In this document: positions 1 to 7,004 of the stretch, one piece after another | Layout of the letters: each line of letters starts with the position of its first letter | How positions within the stretch are numbered: position 1 is the first letter of the stretch | Source of the DNA: Proteiniphilum sp. UBA5283 | GTDB lineage: Bacteria; Bacteroidota; Bacteroidia; Bacteroidales; Dysgonomonadaceae | Reading direction: 5' to 3' | Assembly: GCA_002408485.1 (NCBI GenBank) | Contig: DHSP01000051.1 | Coordinates: 22,596 to 30,781 of the forward strand | DNA: 8,186 nt | Notes under the pieces: model-generated | Seen by the model: only the letters and a program-made list of their open reading frames with translations | The model's database searches: none | Told to the model about the DNA's origin: nothing | Position numbers and translations under genes: made by a program

Positions 1-12
1 TGAAAAAGAGTA

Positions 13-70
13 TGTGGAAATCGTGTGGAAGGTGTAGAATCATTCCACACCCTTCTGGGGTATTTCCACA
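13..70. repeat. Nested inverted repeat of four TGTGGAA half-sites (putative operator or enhancer)
   Basis: Four copies of the 7-mer TGTGGAA lie in 58 bp. Two are on the + strand (13-19 and 24-30) and two are inverted (TTCCACA at 43-49 and 64-70). The outer pair extends to TGTGGAAA/TTTCCACA (13-20, 63-70) and the inner pair to GTGTGGAA/TTCCACAC (23-30, 43-50), all exact. The + copies start 11 bp apart and the inverted copies 21 bp apart, close to whole helical turns. No T run follows, so a terminator is unlikely. The position, about 33 bp upstream of the promoter of the kinase gene, suits an activator or repressor site. The protein that binds is not known. The downstream Fis-type regulator is one candidate, and an unseen gene left of the window could equally be the target. 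Confidence 0.6.
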
Positions 71-102
71 TTTCAAATAAATTATCCGAAACAGCATATA
101 TG

Positions 103-132
103 GTTGTATGTAAAATATATCCTTTATATTTG
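103..132 (+). promoter_or_regulatory. Bacteroidota-type promoter of the hybrid kinase gene
   Basis: A perfect -7 box TATATTTG (125-132) fits the Bacteroidota consensus TAnnTTTG. GTTG at 103-106, with an 18-nt gap, is a one-mismatch -33 box (TTTG). The expected transcript start is roughly 138-141, leaving a leader of only about 11-14 nt before the ATG at 152. The leader is A-rich and has no Shine-Dalgarno sequence, which is normal for the phylum. Confidence 0.6.
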
Positions 133-151
133 GGTATAAAAAAGGAATCTC

Positions 152-2575
152 ATGCGAACGGCACACTCACCGGAATATAAAATCAGAATCAAGATCGGGC
201 TAATCCTCCTGGTAATACTCCTCTATTTCATAGGCCTGTTTGTTTATTCTTTTACATTAAAGAAGAAAATAGATATGCAGAAGCAGGAGATGGACAATGC
301 TTATAAAGTGCTTTCATACAGCAATGATCTGATTATATCGGTTCAGGAAGCACAGGACGTGCTGAACCGATATCTGGTATCTCCTTCGGGGAGATATCAG
401 CGGCAGTATGATTCCATTACCCGTGACATTTTCAGGCAGATCAGTTACATTAAAAGCATATCCCTTGAAGGGAGGGAAGACATGCTTCTGGAAGACATTG
501 ATTCCCTGCTGCAGGAAAAAAACGGGATTGTACGCAGGCTTACCATTCAATTGAGGTCCCGTAATCCGATGGTGGAGATAGACAAGAAGATTGAGCACTA
601 CGATGAAATTATTCAGGACTCCATAGTAGTCACCATGAATAAAGACACCACCATGGTGCCTGTTCCAAAAAAAAATTTCTGGGGACGCCTCAGGGATCTT
701 TTCGATCCGCAAAAGACACCTGACTCCACGGTAACCATTGCTCGAACAGAACAGAGAGCCCTTTCCGTATCGCGCGTAGATACCACGTTGTATGCAGACC
801 TGAAACAGGTCACACAAGAAGCATCAAAGACATATATTTCCCAAATGGCAGGTATAGAAAGAGAGGTTCGTGAGCTTGTTGTCGCGGAACAAAGCATCTC
901 TTTAAAAATATCTAAACTGATCACGCAGTTTTACAATGCAGCTATTGAGACAACACGCATGGGTACTGACAATAGCGAGATGTTAAGCCGGAGAACCATT
1001 ACTTTTGCACTCTTGGTGGGGGCCATTTCCATTATTTTGATCCTGATTATTGTCTTCCTGATTATTGACGACCTGAATAAAGGACAAAGGGCACGGGCTG
1101 ATCTTGCACGGGAAAAACAAATCACTGAAGAACTGATAAGCAGTCGTCACAAATTATTGCTTTCTGTATCTCATGATATAAAAACACCGCTCAGTTCCAT
1201 GATGGGTTACATGGAGATGTGGGCTTCGGAAGAGTTACCCGTCAATATAAAAAGACAACTACAGTCTGCCAGAAATTCAGGATTGCATATTTTGAGCATG
1301 CTTGCCAATCTGCTTGAGTTTTCGCGCATGGAAAGCAACAAGAGCGCCCTGCATTTCAGTCGTTTCAATTTAATTGAACTGATGGAAGATGTTATGGGCA
1401 TGTTTCGTCCTTTCACCAATGAAAAAGGACTTGTCGTAAACTTTGAAAATCATCTGGATACCTCCTTTTACACAGTGACGGATTATACAATGCTCAAACA
1501 GATACTCATCAATGTGATATCAAACGCGGTAAAATATACTCCGAAGGGAACAATATCAATCAGACTACAGCAGGATACTGATCTTATTTTTACTGTCTCC
1601 GACAGCGGAATAGGCATTGACAAAGAGGACATCGAACAGATTTTCAAACCTTTTTCCCGAATAAAGAACCGTTTAAAGACAGAAGGTAACGGATTCGGAT
1701 TGTATGTCACAAGGGGACTTGTCGATTCCCTGAAGGGAGAGATTTCACTCATCTCCGAAAAAGGAAAAGGCACTACCGTCACCATCCGTCTACCTATTAC
1801 TCAGATAAAATATAGCACTGAAATGGATCAGTCTTCGGAAGGGGTCGTAAGTGTCACACCGCCTGAAAAGATTCTGCTGTTTGAAGACGATGCCACACTG
1901 GGAAACATGCTCAGGGAATACCTCACCGGGAATGGTTTTAAGGTAAAGCTCTGCAGTAACGCAAGTGATGTAAAAGGTTTTATCCGGCTCATTTCATCTT
2001 TCGATATCGTGTTCACCGACATGCAGATGGGAGAAATAACGGGGCTTGACATCCTGCAGCTAATCCGGAAAAAAAATGATCATATACCTGTGTGGCTGAT
2101 GACCGCATATGATGAATACACATCTGAGATGGCATTAAAATATGGATTTAACGGACTTATAACCAAGCCGGTATCCATGAATCAACTCCTTGTGATACTC
2201 ACAGGGAAAAAGGTGCACATACGGGACGGAGCCACGCTTTCCGGCCGGTTTCCGCAGCTGGCAGCCATGTTTAACGAGGACACAGAGGCCATAAAAGATA
2301 TACTTTCAGGTTTTGTACAAACCTCACACAAAGATCTGGATGAATTAAAGGAATTGATAAGGCGTGACCGGTTTAAGGAAGCCCGGCAGCTATGTCACCG
2401 TATTCACCCCTTTTACGGCCAGCTTAACGCCGGTCATCTTTGTGACGCATTACGCAAGATGGACAAGTTTCCGGGAGATGGTGAAAAGGAGTGGCCGGAA
2501 TGGAAGGAAGAGCTTCTGGAGACAATTGGCAAGCTCGAGTCATTTCGTGAGACCATCCGGAGAGATTTCTTATAG
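152..2575 (+). CDS. Membrane hybrid histidine kinase (HisKA-HATPase-REC-HPt)
   Basis: This is an inner-membrane hybrid sensor kinase that would autophosphorylate on ATP and pass phosphate through an internal relay. Visible parts in order: TM1 at about 16-34; a mostly helical extracytoplasmic domain at 35-283, containing a basic/aromatic segment near 173-188 (NFWGRLRDLF) that I recall from Bacteroidales relatives; TM2 at about 284-306; a HisKA domain with H341 in SVSHDIKTP; an ATPase with the N box NVISNAVKYT (454-463), DSGIGID (484-490) and GNGFGLYVT (512-520); a receiver at 572-685 with E578/D579/D580, phospho-acceptor D623, T651 and K672; and a C-terminal HPt at about 705-805 with H749. The HPt core reads HRIHP where many have HxLKG. 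The start is set by a promoter box just upstream and a TM segment soon after. The stop overlaps the convergent regulator gene, its probable partner. The signal sensed cannot be read from the sequence. Confidence 0.95.
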   Translation: MRTAHSPEYKIRIKIGLILLVILLYFIGLFVYSFTLKKKIDMQKQEMDNAYKVLSYSNDLIISVQEAQDVLNRYLVSPSGRYQRQYDSITRDIFRQISYIKSISLEGREDMLLEDIDSLLQEKNGIVRRLTIQLRSRNPMVEIDKKIEHYDEIIQDSIVVTMNKDTTMVPVPKKNFWGRLRDLFDPQKTPDSTVTIARTEQRALSVSRVDTTLYADLKQVTQEASKTYISQMAGIEREVRELVVAEQSISLKISKLITQFYNAAIETTRMGTDNSEMLSRRTITFALLVGAISIILILIIVFLIIDDLNKGQRARADLAREKQITEELISSRHKLLLSVSHDIKTPLSSMMGYMEMWASEELPVNIKRQLQSARNSGLHILSMLANLLEFSRMESNKSALHFSRFNLIELMEDVMGMFRPFTNEKGLVVNFENHLDTSFYTVTDYTMLKQILINVISNAVKYTPKGTISIRLQQDTDLIFTVSDSGIGIDKEDIEQIFKPFSRIKNRLKTEGNGFGLYVTRGLVDSLKGEISLISEKGKGTTVTIRLPITQIKYSTEMDQSSEGVVSVTPPEKILLFEDDATLGNMLREYLTGNGFKVKLCSNASDVKGFIRLISSFDIVFTDMQMGEITGLDILQLIRKKNDHIPVWLMTAYDEYTSEMALKYGFNGLITKPVSMNQLLVILTGKKVHIRDGATLSGRFPQLAAMFNEDTEAIKDILSGFVQTSHKDLDELKELIRRDRFKEARQLCHRIHPFYGQLNAGHLCDALRKMDKFPGDGEKEWPEWKEELLETIGKLESFRETIRRDFL

Positions 2576-3925
2576 CCCTATGCCATAAAGGTGAATCTTG
2601 TTGTAAAGTGTCTTCCGGTCGATCTGCAGCAACATGGCAGCTTTTGTCTTGTTACCTTTTACACGTTCCAGGGCTTCAATGATCTTTTCTTTTTCCTGAT
2701 CCGGTTCACGTAAAAGGGATATGTCTCCTTTTATGTCATTGCCCGTTTTTTTTTCGGTTAAAACGGGCAAGCTCTCCCCGGTGATTGTATCACCAACTGA
2801 AAAAAGCACTGAACGGCGGATTACATTACGGAGTTCACGCAAGTTTCCGGGCCAGCTGTAATTTTCAAGTTTCATACATGCTTCGGCAGAAATGGAAACG
2901 ACGTGCCTGTCGAGTTCTTTATTTGCTTCCTCCCGAAAATGGTTGGCATAGCGTTGCACGTCCGATACACAGGCCCTCAGTGGAGGCACCTGTATTATAA
3001 ATTCATTGAGGCGGTGATAAAGATCTTCCCTGAAGCGCCCTTCGGCAATGGCTTTTTCCAGGTCCTCATTGGTAGCGGTGATAATGCGTACATCCACATC
3101 GATATCTGAGGAGGTACCCACAGGCCTTATTTTTTTCTCCTGCAACGAACGAAGCATCTGCATCTGAACACCGTAGGGCAGGTTTCCCACTTCATCGAGA
3201 AAAAGCGTTCCGCCACAGGCTTCGGCAAAAAAGCCGGTTTTGTTTTCAATTGCAGAGGTAAATGATCCTTTCTTGTGCCCAAACAGCTCGCTTGGCGCCA
3301 GTTCCAGGGAGAGGCTTCCGCAATCTACGGCAATGAAAGGCCCCGAGGCGCGGTTGCTCCTTTCATGAATCATCCTGGCTACACTTTCTTTTCCCGTACC
3401 GCTTTCCCCTATGACCATCACAGCCATTTGTGTGGGTGCTACCAGGTTGATATGGGCATACATCTGTACAGAAAGAGGGCTGCGGCCAAATACAATACTC
3501 CTGGAACTGTCAGGCGGGATTTGTGAATTCGTTTTCCTGATCTTTGAAGATTTATCCGTTCTGGCTGTCTCGAAAACATCTTTTATTTTTTGATTAAGCA
3601 GAGAGGGATTAATCGGTTTTTCGAGATAGTCGAAGGCTCCCAGTTTAATGGCAGAGACAGCCGTCTGCACGTCCCCATAGCCGGTCATGATGATCACGGG
3701 AATATCTGTTCCTTTCTCTTTTAACCAGCTAAGCAACATGATACCATCACCATCGGGCAGGCGCAGATCAGACAGGATCAGTTCATACTCCGACTTGGAC
3801 AGCGTTTCGCGTGCCGTAGTCATACCTGAGCACAACGTTGCCATGTATCCGTTTCTCTCAAACCATTTCACCAACATGGTTCCAAAAGATCGGTCATCTT
3901 CTACTATGAGTATCCTTCCGTTCAC
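2570..3925 (-). CDS. Sigma-54-dependent response regulator (NtrC/AtoC type)
   Basis: A cytoplasmic transcription activator of the REC-AAA+-Fis class, which uses ATP hydrolysis to open sigma-54 promoters. The receiver (1-118) has D10/D11, phospho-acceptor D53 (LILSDLRLP), T81 and K103. The AAA+ domain (about 143-375) has Walker A GESGTGKE (173-180), Walker B TLFLDE (240-245), an arginine-finger region RFREDLYHRL (297-306) and sensor II WPGNLREL (358-365). A Fis-type helix-turn-helix lies at about 414-447 (NKTKAAMLLQIDRKTLYNKI). The length of 451 aa is normal for the class. The sigma-54 contact loop is GSFTSA (220-225) instead of GAFTGA. The start codon is GTG: no in-frame ATG lies upstream before divergence from the domain, and the next ATG (residue 17) would cut into the receiver. 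It is convergent with the hybrid kinase, its likely phosphodonor. The targets are unknown, and I saw no convincing -24/-12 promoter in the window. Confidence 0.93.
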   Translation of the reverse strand: MNGRILIVEDDRSFGTMLVKWFERNGYMATLCSGMTTARETLSKSEYELILSDLRLPDGDGIMLLSWLKEKGTDIPVIIMTGYGDVQTAVSAIKLGAFDYLEKPINPSLLNQKIKDVFETARTDKSSKIRKTNSQIPPDSSRSIVFGRSPLSVQMYAHINLVAPTQMAVMVIGESGTGKESVARMIHERSNRASGPFIAVDCGSLSLELAPSELFGHKKGSFTSAIENKTGFFAEACGGTLFLDEVGNLPYGVQMQMLRSLQEKKIRPVGTSSDIDVDVRIITATNEDLEKAIAEGRFREDLYHRLNEFIIQVPPLRACVSDVQRYANHFREEANKELDRHVVSISAEACMKLENYSWPGNLRELRNVIRRSVLFSVGDTITGESLPVLTEKKTGNDIKGDISLLREPDQEKEKIIEALERVKGNKTKAAMLLQIDRKTLYNKIHLYGIGL

Positions 3926-3957
3926 CGGTCTACATATTGCGACGGCATAAAGATAGG

Positions 3958-4026
3958 TTTTTTTTTTATACAGCTACTCACATTGACGATTGGTAACGTT
4001 TTATTGGACGGATTAAGTTTTTTTTT
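3958..4026. repeat. Two long T tracts in the divergent intergenic region
   Basis: The 172-bp gap between the regulator (- strand) and the peptidase (+ strand) holds a run of 10 T at 3958-3967 and a run of 9 T at 4018-4026, starting 60 bp apart. The first lies about 33 bp upstream of the regulator's GTG. Such tracts bend DNA and can also slip during replication. No TAnnTTTG box was found on the - strand for the regulator. Confidence 0.5.
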
Positions 4027-4070
4027 GAACTGTCTTCATCCTGGAGCAATACAAGATGGAAAGAATATTG

Positions 4071-4078
4071 TATATTTG
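4071..4078 (+). promoter_or_regulatory. -7 promoter box of the M24 peptidase gene
   Basis: TATATTTG is an exact match to TAnnTTTG. It ends 19 nt before the ATG at 4098, the same box and the same spacing as at the hybrid kinase gene. No good -33 TTTG is found 18-21 nt upstream, so the assignment rests on the -7 box and its position. The predicted leader is about 11-14 nt and has no Shine-Dalgarno sequence. Confidence 0.5.
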
Positions 4079-4097
4079 AACTGATTAAACCCTCTTC

Positions 4098-5270
4098 ATG
4101 AGCAAACTTCCAAAAACAGAAACAGACAAACGGTTGCAAAAGCTGCAACAACTGTTGTCTACTATGCAGGCCGAGAGCTGCCTTATCACCTCACAGGTAA
4201 ACAAATACTGGCTTACCGGATTCATTTTTGATGGTTATATCCTGGTATATGCCCAGAGCGATCCGCTGCTGTTTGTAAGGCGTCCCGCCGGGTTGTGGGG
4301 AAATAATATTTTTATGATCCGTAAGCCTGAACAGATACCCGGCCTGCTTCGTGAAGCGGGCTTCAGGGTTCCCGGACAGGTTTTATTGGAAAGTGACACG
4401 ATCACGCTCAGTGCAGCGCTCCGCTTACAGGAAGCGCTGGAGATGCCGGAGATCAAGAATATCTCTGCCGCGATCAGGGAAATAAGATCGGTCAAGTCAG
4501 CATACGAACTGGATCAGATTCGCGAGAGCGCAGCCATTCATGCAAAAGTGTATGAATTGATCCCCTCCCTCTACCACAAAGGGATGACCGACCTGGCGCT
4601 GCAGATAGAAATTGAACGGCAGATGCGCCTACACGGATCAATGGGTATCTTCCGCTCTTTCGGTGAGAACATGGACATCTTTATGGGAAGCATGCTCGCG
4701 GGTGACAATGCGCAGGTTGCCTCACCCTACGATTATGCCCTGGGTGGTGCAGGCATCACCCCATTGCTTCCCCTGGGGGCCAGTGGTACACTACTCGCAC
4801 CCGGAACCACCCTGATGGTGGATATGGCGGGAAACTACCGTCCCTGCATGGACGATATGACCCGTACTTTTGTGATTGAGCATGTCCCTGATATTGCTTA
4901 TCGGGCACATCAGGTATCGCTTGACATTTTACACACCATTGAGGCGACCGCAAAGGCAGGCGTTCCCTGTGCAGTGCTCTGGCACATCGCCGAAAAGATC
5001 GTCAAAGAGAATAAACTGGAGGCATATTTCATGGGTACCGCACAACAGGCCAAATTTGTGGGTCATGGCGTGGGGCTGGAGATCAATGAGCCTCCCGTGC
5101 TCACCCCCCGCTCAAACGAGGTTCTGGAGGCCGGCATGGCCATTGCAATCGAGCCCAAGTTCGTATTACCGGGCATTGGTGCCGCAGGTATCGAAAACAC
5201 CTATATCGTGCACGACGACCGACTGGAGAAGGTTACTCTTTGTGAAGAATCTCTTATCATTTTATCATAA
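4098..5270 (+). CDS. M24-family Xaa-Pro-type metallopeptidase
   Basis: A cytoplasmic dinuclear-metal peptidase of the M24B group (aminopeptidase P/prolidase-like), expected to cleave peptides with proline at the second position. No signal peptide is seen. An N-terminal creatinase-like domain (about 12-130) is followed by the pita-bread catalytic domain (about 140-385). All five metal ligands can be placed: D242 and D253 (MVDMAGNYRPCMDDMTRTF), H323 (VGHGVG), E352 (AIEPKF) and E366 (GIENTY). The length of 390 aa is normal for the family. The position seven residues after H323, usually a second active-site His in aminopeptidase P, is Asn330 (GLEINEPP). The start ATG lies 19 nt after a promoter box, and the first residues lead straight into the domain. 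It is divergent from the response regulator and is followed by IS debris, so no operon partner is evident. Creatinase-like or other C-N hydrolase activity cannot be excluded. Confidence 0.92.
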   Translation: MSKLPKTETDKRLQKLQQLLSTMQAESCLITSQVNKYWLTGFIFDGYILVYAQSDPLLFVRRPAGLWGNNIFMIRKPEQIPGLLREAGFRVPGQVLLESDTITLSAALRLQEALEMPEIKNISAAIREIRSVKSAYELDQIRESAAIHAKVYELIPSLYHKGMTDLALQIEIERQMRLHGSMGIFRSFGENMDIFMGSMLAGDNAQVASPYDYALGGAGITPLLPLGASGTLLAPGTTLMVDMAGNYRPCMDDMTRTFVIEHVPDIAYRAHQVSLDILHTIEATAKAGVPCAVLWHIAEKIVKENKLEAYFMGTAQQAKFVGHGVGLEINEPPVLTPRSNEVLEAGMAIAIEPKFVLPGIGAAGIENTYIVHDDRLEKVTLCEESLIILS

Positions 5271-5315
5271 TACATGCGAGGAGCAAAACCTGTAAAATAG
5301 AAAAAGAAACCGGAT

Positions 5316-6060
5316 CTATCCGAGACTAAAAATTGCAGTAAACCCGGATTCGATTTTGTTGGGTGAGGCAATAACAGCTCCCATCATCAACCATCTTCAT
5401 TCACTCCTGTGCCACTGTGCCATCTCCCTAACAGCAGCGGCATTCGTGAGCTGCAAACGGCTTAGTACACTTGCCGATTTCAGAGTAGTAAAAGCTGTAA
5501 TTCATCCTTTACCGATTCAATAATGGCTTTCTTACAAAGCAGTACTCTGTCTTGCAACGGAAGTCCTCCGTCCTTCATGTTATTTTTTTGCCACAAAATG
5601 AATTCCCTCCACAAAAAATATCTCGACGAGTTTCTATGAAACATATCTTCTGTTAGCATATAATTTCCTGGATGCTTTATTGACAAAGCTGATAATATCA
5701 CCTTTATCGTTATGATAATTTACAACTTAAAGCCAAAGAATCAGGCTAAAGTCGTTTTGTTTTTGGCGGCCATCCCATCAAATACTCGTTTGAAGTGCTC
5801 CCGTTTGATGTGGCATACTTTCAATGCAGTAGAATCTATGAAGTTGATTCCTGTGAAATCTCCTTTTCGACAGGTTTCAGAAACAAGACCAAAGGGGGAG
5901 CGTCTTTTGCTGAAGTTTCAAAAATCTGTTATAAGATACCAATCTCGGAAACTCTTCCTTTAAATGCTACTTGACATAAAACAGACAAAAGTGTTCAAAT
6001 TACACATCCCGCTTAAATGAAAAGCGATCAGAATAGTCATCACTTCGCCTCGCCACTACT
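5316..6060 (-). mobile_element. Decayed IS982-family insertion sequence, ends not resolved
   Basis: The transposase remnant described separately marks an old insertion. A possible extreme C-terminal piece (MMGAVIASPNK, reading from about 5385 down to a stop at 5316-5318) would place one end near 5316. The other end lies past the first recognisable motif at about 6046. I could not identify terminal inverted repeats or a target-site duplication. The bases from 5271 to about 5340 show no gene. Confidence 0.55.
5340..6050 (-). pseudogene. IS982-family transposase, degenerate
   Basis: Read on the - strand across shifting frames, the stretch follows the order of IS982-type DDE transposases. EVMTILIAFHLSG (near 6046-6008) is followed by KEEFPRLVSYNRFLKLQQ (near 5965-5912). 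Then comes FTGINFIDSTALKVCH with the first catalytic Asp codon at 5834-5836, FFGFKL, NDKGDIISFV, and NNMKDGGLPLQDRVLL leading to KKAIIESVKDEL (near 5535-5500), which carries the catalytic Glu region. At least two frame changes and several in-frame stops break it, including one just before FFGFKL and one after LPLWSCF. The segment that normally holds the second catalytic Asp (GNxDDR) seems deleted, as does most of the stretch after KDEL. The N-terminal 50 or so residues are not recognisable. It cannot make an active enzyme. Family identity is from remembered motifs, not a search. Confidence 0.85.
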
Positions 6061-6327
6061 GAACCTGATGAAAATGAGAAATATAAACATTTATCCATTC
6101 AAGCCGAAAATGAAATTTTATGCTTGATTGTAAATTAATAAGCAAACCCCAATTAATTAGAAGCCCTCAATAATATTTTGTGGAATAAATACCCAAAAAA
6201 CTATAAAAAAAGGACACATGTTCAAAATTCATTTATATTAAGAATAACTTTGTCTGTCAATAAGTTACATTTTTATAGCAAATCAATACATGTTATTTTT
6301 CACATACAAAAAATATGAAGTTGCTGT

Positions 6328-6335
6328 TATGTTTG
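6328..6335 (+). promoter_or_regulatory. Candidate -7 box for the tandem AraC genes
   Basis: TATGTTTG matches TAnnTTTG exactly and would give a leader of about 70 nt to the ATG at 6412. The -33 region is poor, and TAACTTTG at 6245-6252 is an alternative box, so which one is used is uncertain. Confidence 0.35.
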
Positions 6336-6393
6336 AGATAAGTCATGATTTTTCCCGACATTAAAAAGAGGAAATATCGGACAAGAATGATAC

Positions 6394-6401
6394 AAGGAGG
6401 T
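6394..6401 (+). promoter_or_regulatory. Strong Shine-Dalgarno sequence
   Basis: AAGGAGGT lies 10 nt before the ATG at 6412. It is fully complementary to the classical anti-SD and fixes the start of the short AraC gene. None of the other genes in the window has one. Confidence 0.65.
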
Positions 6402-6411
6402 CTATTCTTTT

Positions 6412-6948
6412 ATGAATGTTATAGAACTAACAAACAATATTTTACCGGAACCATATAATATTCAGAAGCAGGCAAATCACGAAAATGTGTCTTACCATGG
6501 TGTTGTGAAGTGTGTGTTACATTTTGGCGACGGTAAATACAAGACCATTTCCAGTGATAACGCAAAGGATTTACTCTCCGTGAATATCGTAAGATACAAC
6601 CCTAAATCGGAAGTGGAGGTGAATTTTGTTGAACGCGTTCTAATGCATTATAAGGACTCCGGTTCCATAGAGGATCTCGCCCGGCGCTGCGGTTACAAAT
6701 CCACGAGAACATTTACCCGGCATTTCAAGCGGATACTTAACACTACACCCAAGCAATGGTTGTTCTTGATCAAGAAAAATGAAGTCTTGCATTATTTGCA
6801 AAACACCGATATACCCATTAATGAAATTGTGTCGATTACAGGATTCTGCAGCATGTCGCATTTGGCGCATTTCTGTAAGTCCAAGATTGGCTCAAGTCCC
6901 ACAAAAATAAGAAACGAAGCCATAAAGGACAACACGGTTTTCCAATAA
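6412..6948 (+). CDS. Short AraC-family transcriptional regulator
   Basis: A DNA-binding regulator with the two-helix-turn-helix AraC domain in its C-terminal half (about 70-168). The first HTH is near 85-106 (IEDLARRCGYKSTRTFTRHF) and is followed by TPKQWL (112-117). The second HTH is near 135-158, ending with the family hallmark SSPTKIR (161-167). At 178 aa it is shorter than the usual 270-300, and the first 65 residues do not look like a cupin or other ligand domain. The start is supported by the strong Shine-Dalgarno sequence. A second, full-length AraC gene follows 56 bp downstream on the same strand, so the two are probably co-transcribed or cross-regulating. The TPKQWL motif is identical in both, pointing to paralogy. 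It may be an effector-independent regulator or a gene that lost its sensor domain. Confidence 0.88.
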   Translation: MNVIELTNNILPEPYNIQKQANHENVSYHGVVKCVLHFGDGKYKTISSDNAKDLLSVNIVRYNPKSEVEVNFVERVLMHYKDSGSIEDLARRCGYKSTRTFTRHFKRILNTTPKQWLFLIKKNEVLHYLQNTDIPINEIVSITGFCSMSHLAHFCKSKIGSSPTKIRNEAIKDNTVFQ

Positions 6949-7004
6949 GACCTGGAATTCCTGTAACAAGGGTTTAATTTCAGAAACTTATAAAAAGATC
7001 TGTT

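Larger units (their letters stand above)
6051..6411. other. AT-rich non-coding stretch upstream of the first AraC gene
   Basis: No open reading frame with coding character was found. The stretch is strongly AT-rich and holds two exact TAnnTTTG boxes on the + strand, TAACTTTG at 6245-6252 and TATGTTTG at 6328-6335. It also has two copies of ACATGTT (6216-6222 and 6288-6294) and a strong ribosome binding site at its end. The left part may include unrecognisable remains of the IS N-terminus. Confidence 0.5.

Noticed and set aside
13..70. Cluster of DnaA boxes, since TTTCCACA resembles TTATCCACA
   Set aside because: The closest 9-mer (62-70) has two mismatches to the consensus and the other copies are worse. 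No AT-rich unwinding element or dnaA/dnaN neighbour is seen.
4876..5295. 139-codon open frame on the + strand inside the peptidase gene
   Set aside because: It overlaps the M24 catalytic domain in another frame and has no recognisable domain.
5300..5324. Possible intrinsic terminator on the - strand: CGGAT-AG-ATCCG followed by T-rich sequence
   Set aside because: The stem is only 5 bp with a 2-nt loop, and the T stretch is interrupted by C and A. It is too weak to call, and on the + strand, where the peptidase would need it, no T run follows.
5712..5963. 83-codon open frame on the + strand
   Set aside because: It is the antisense shadow of the IS982 transposase remnant, whose motifs read clearly on the - strand.
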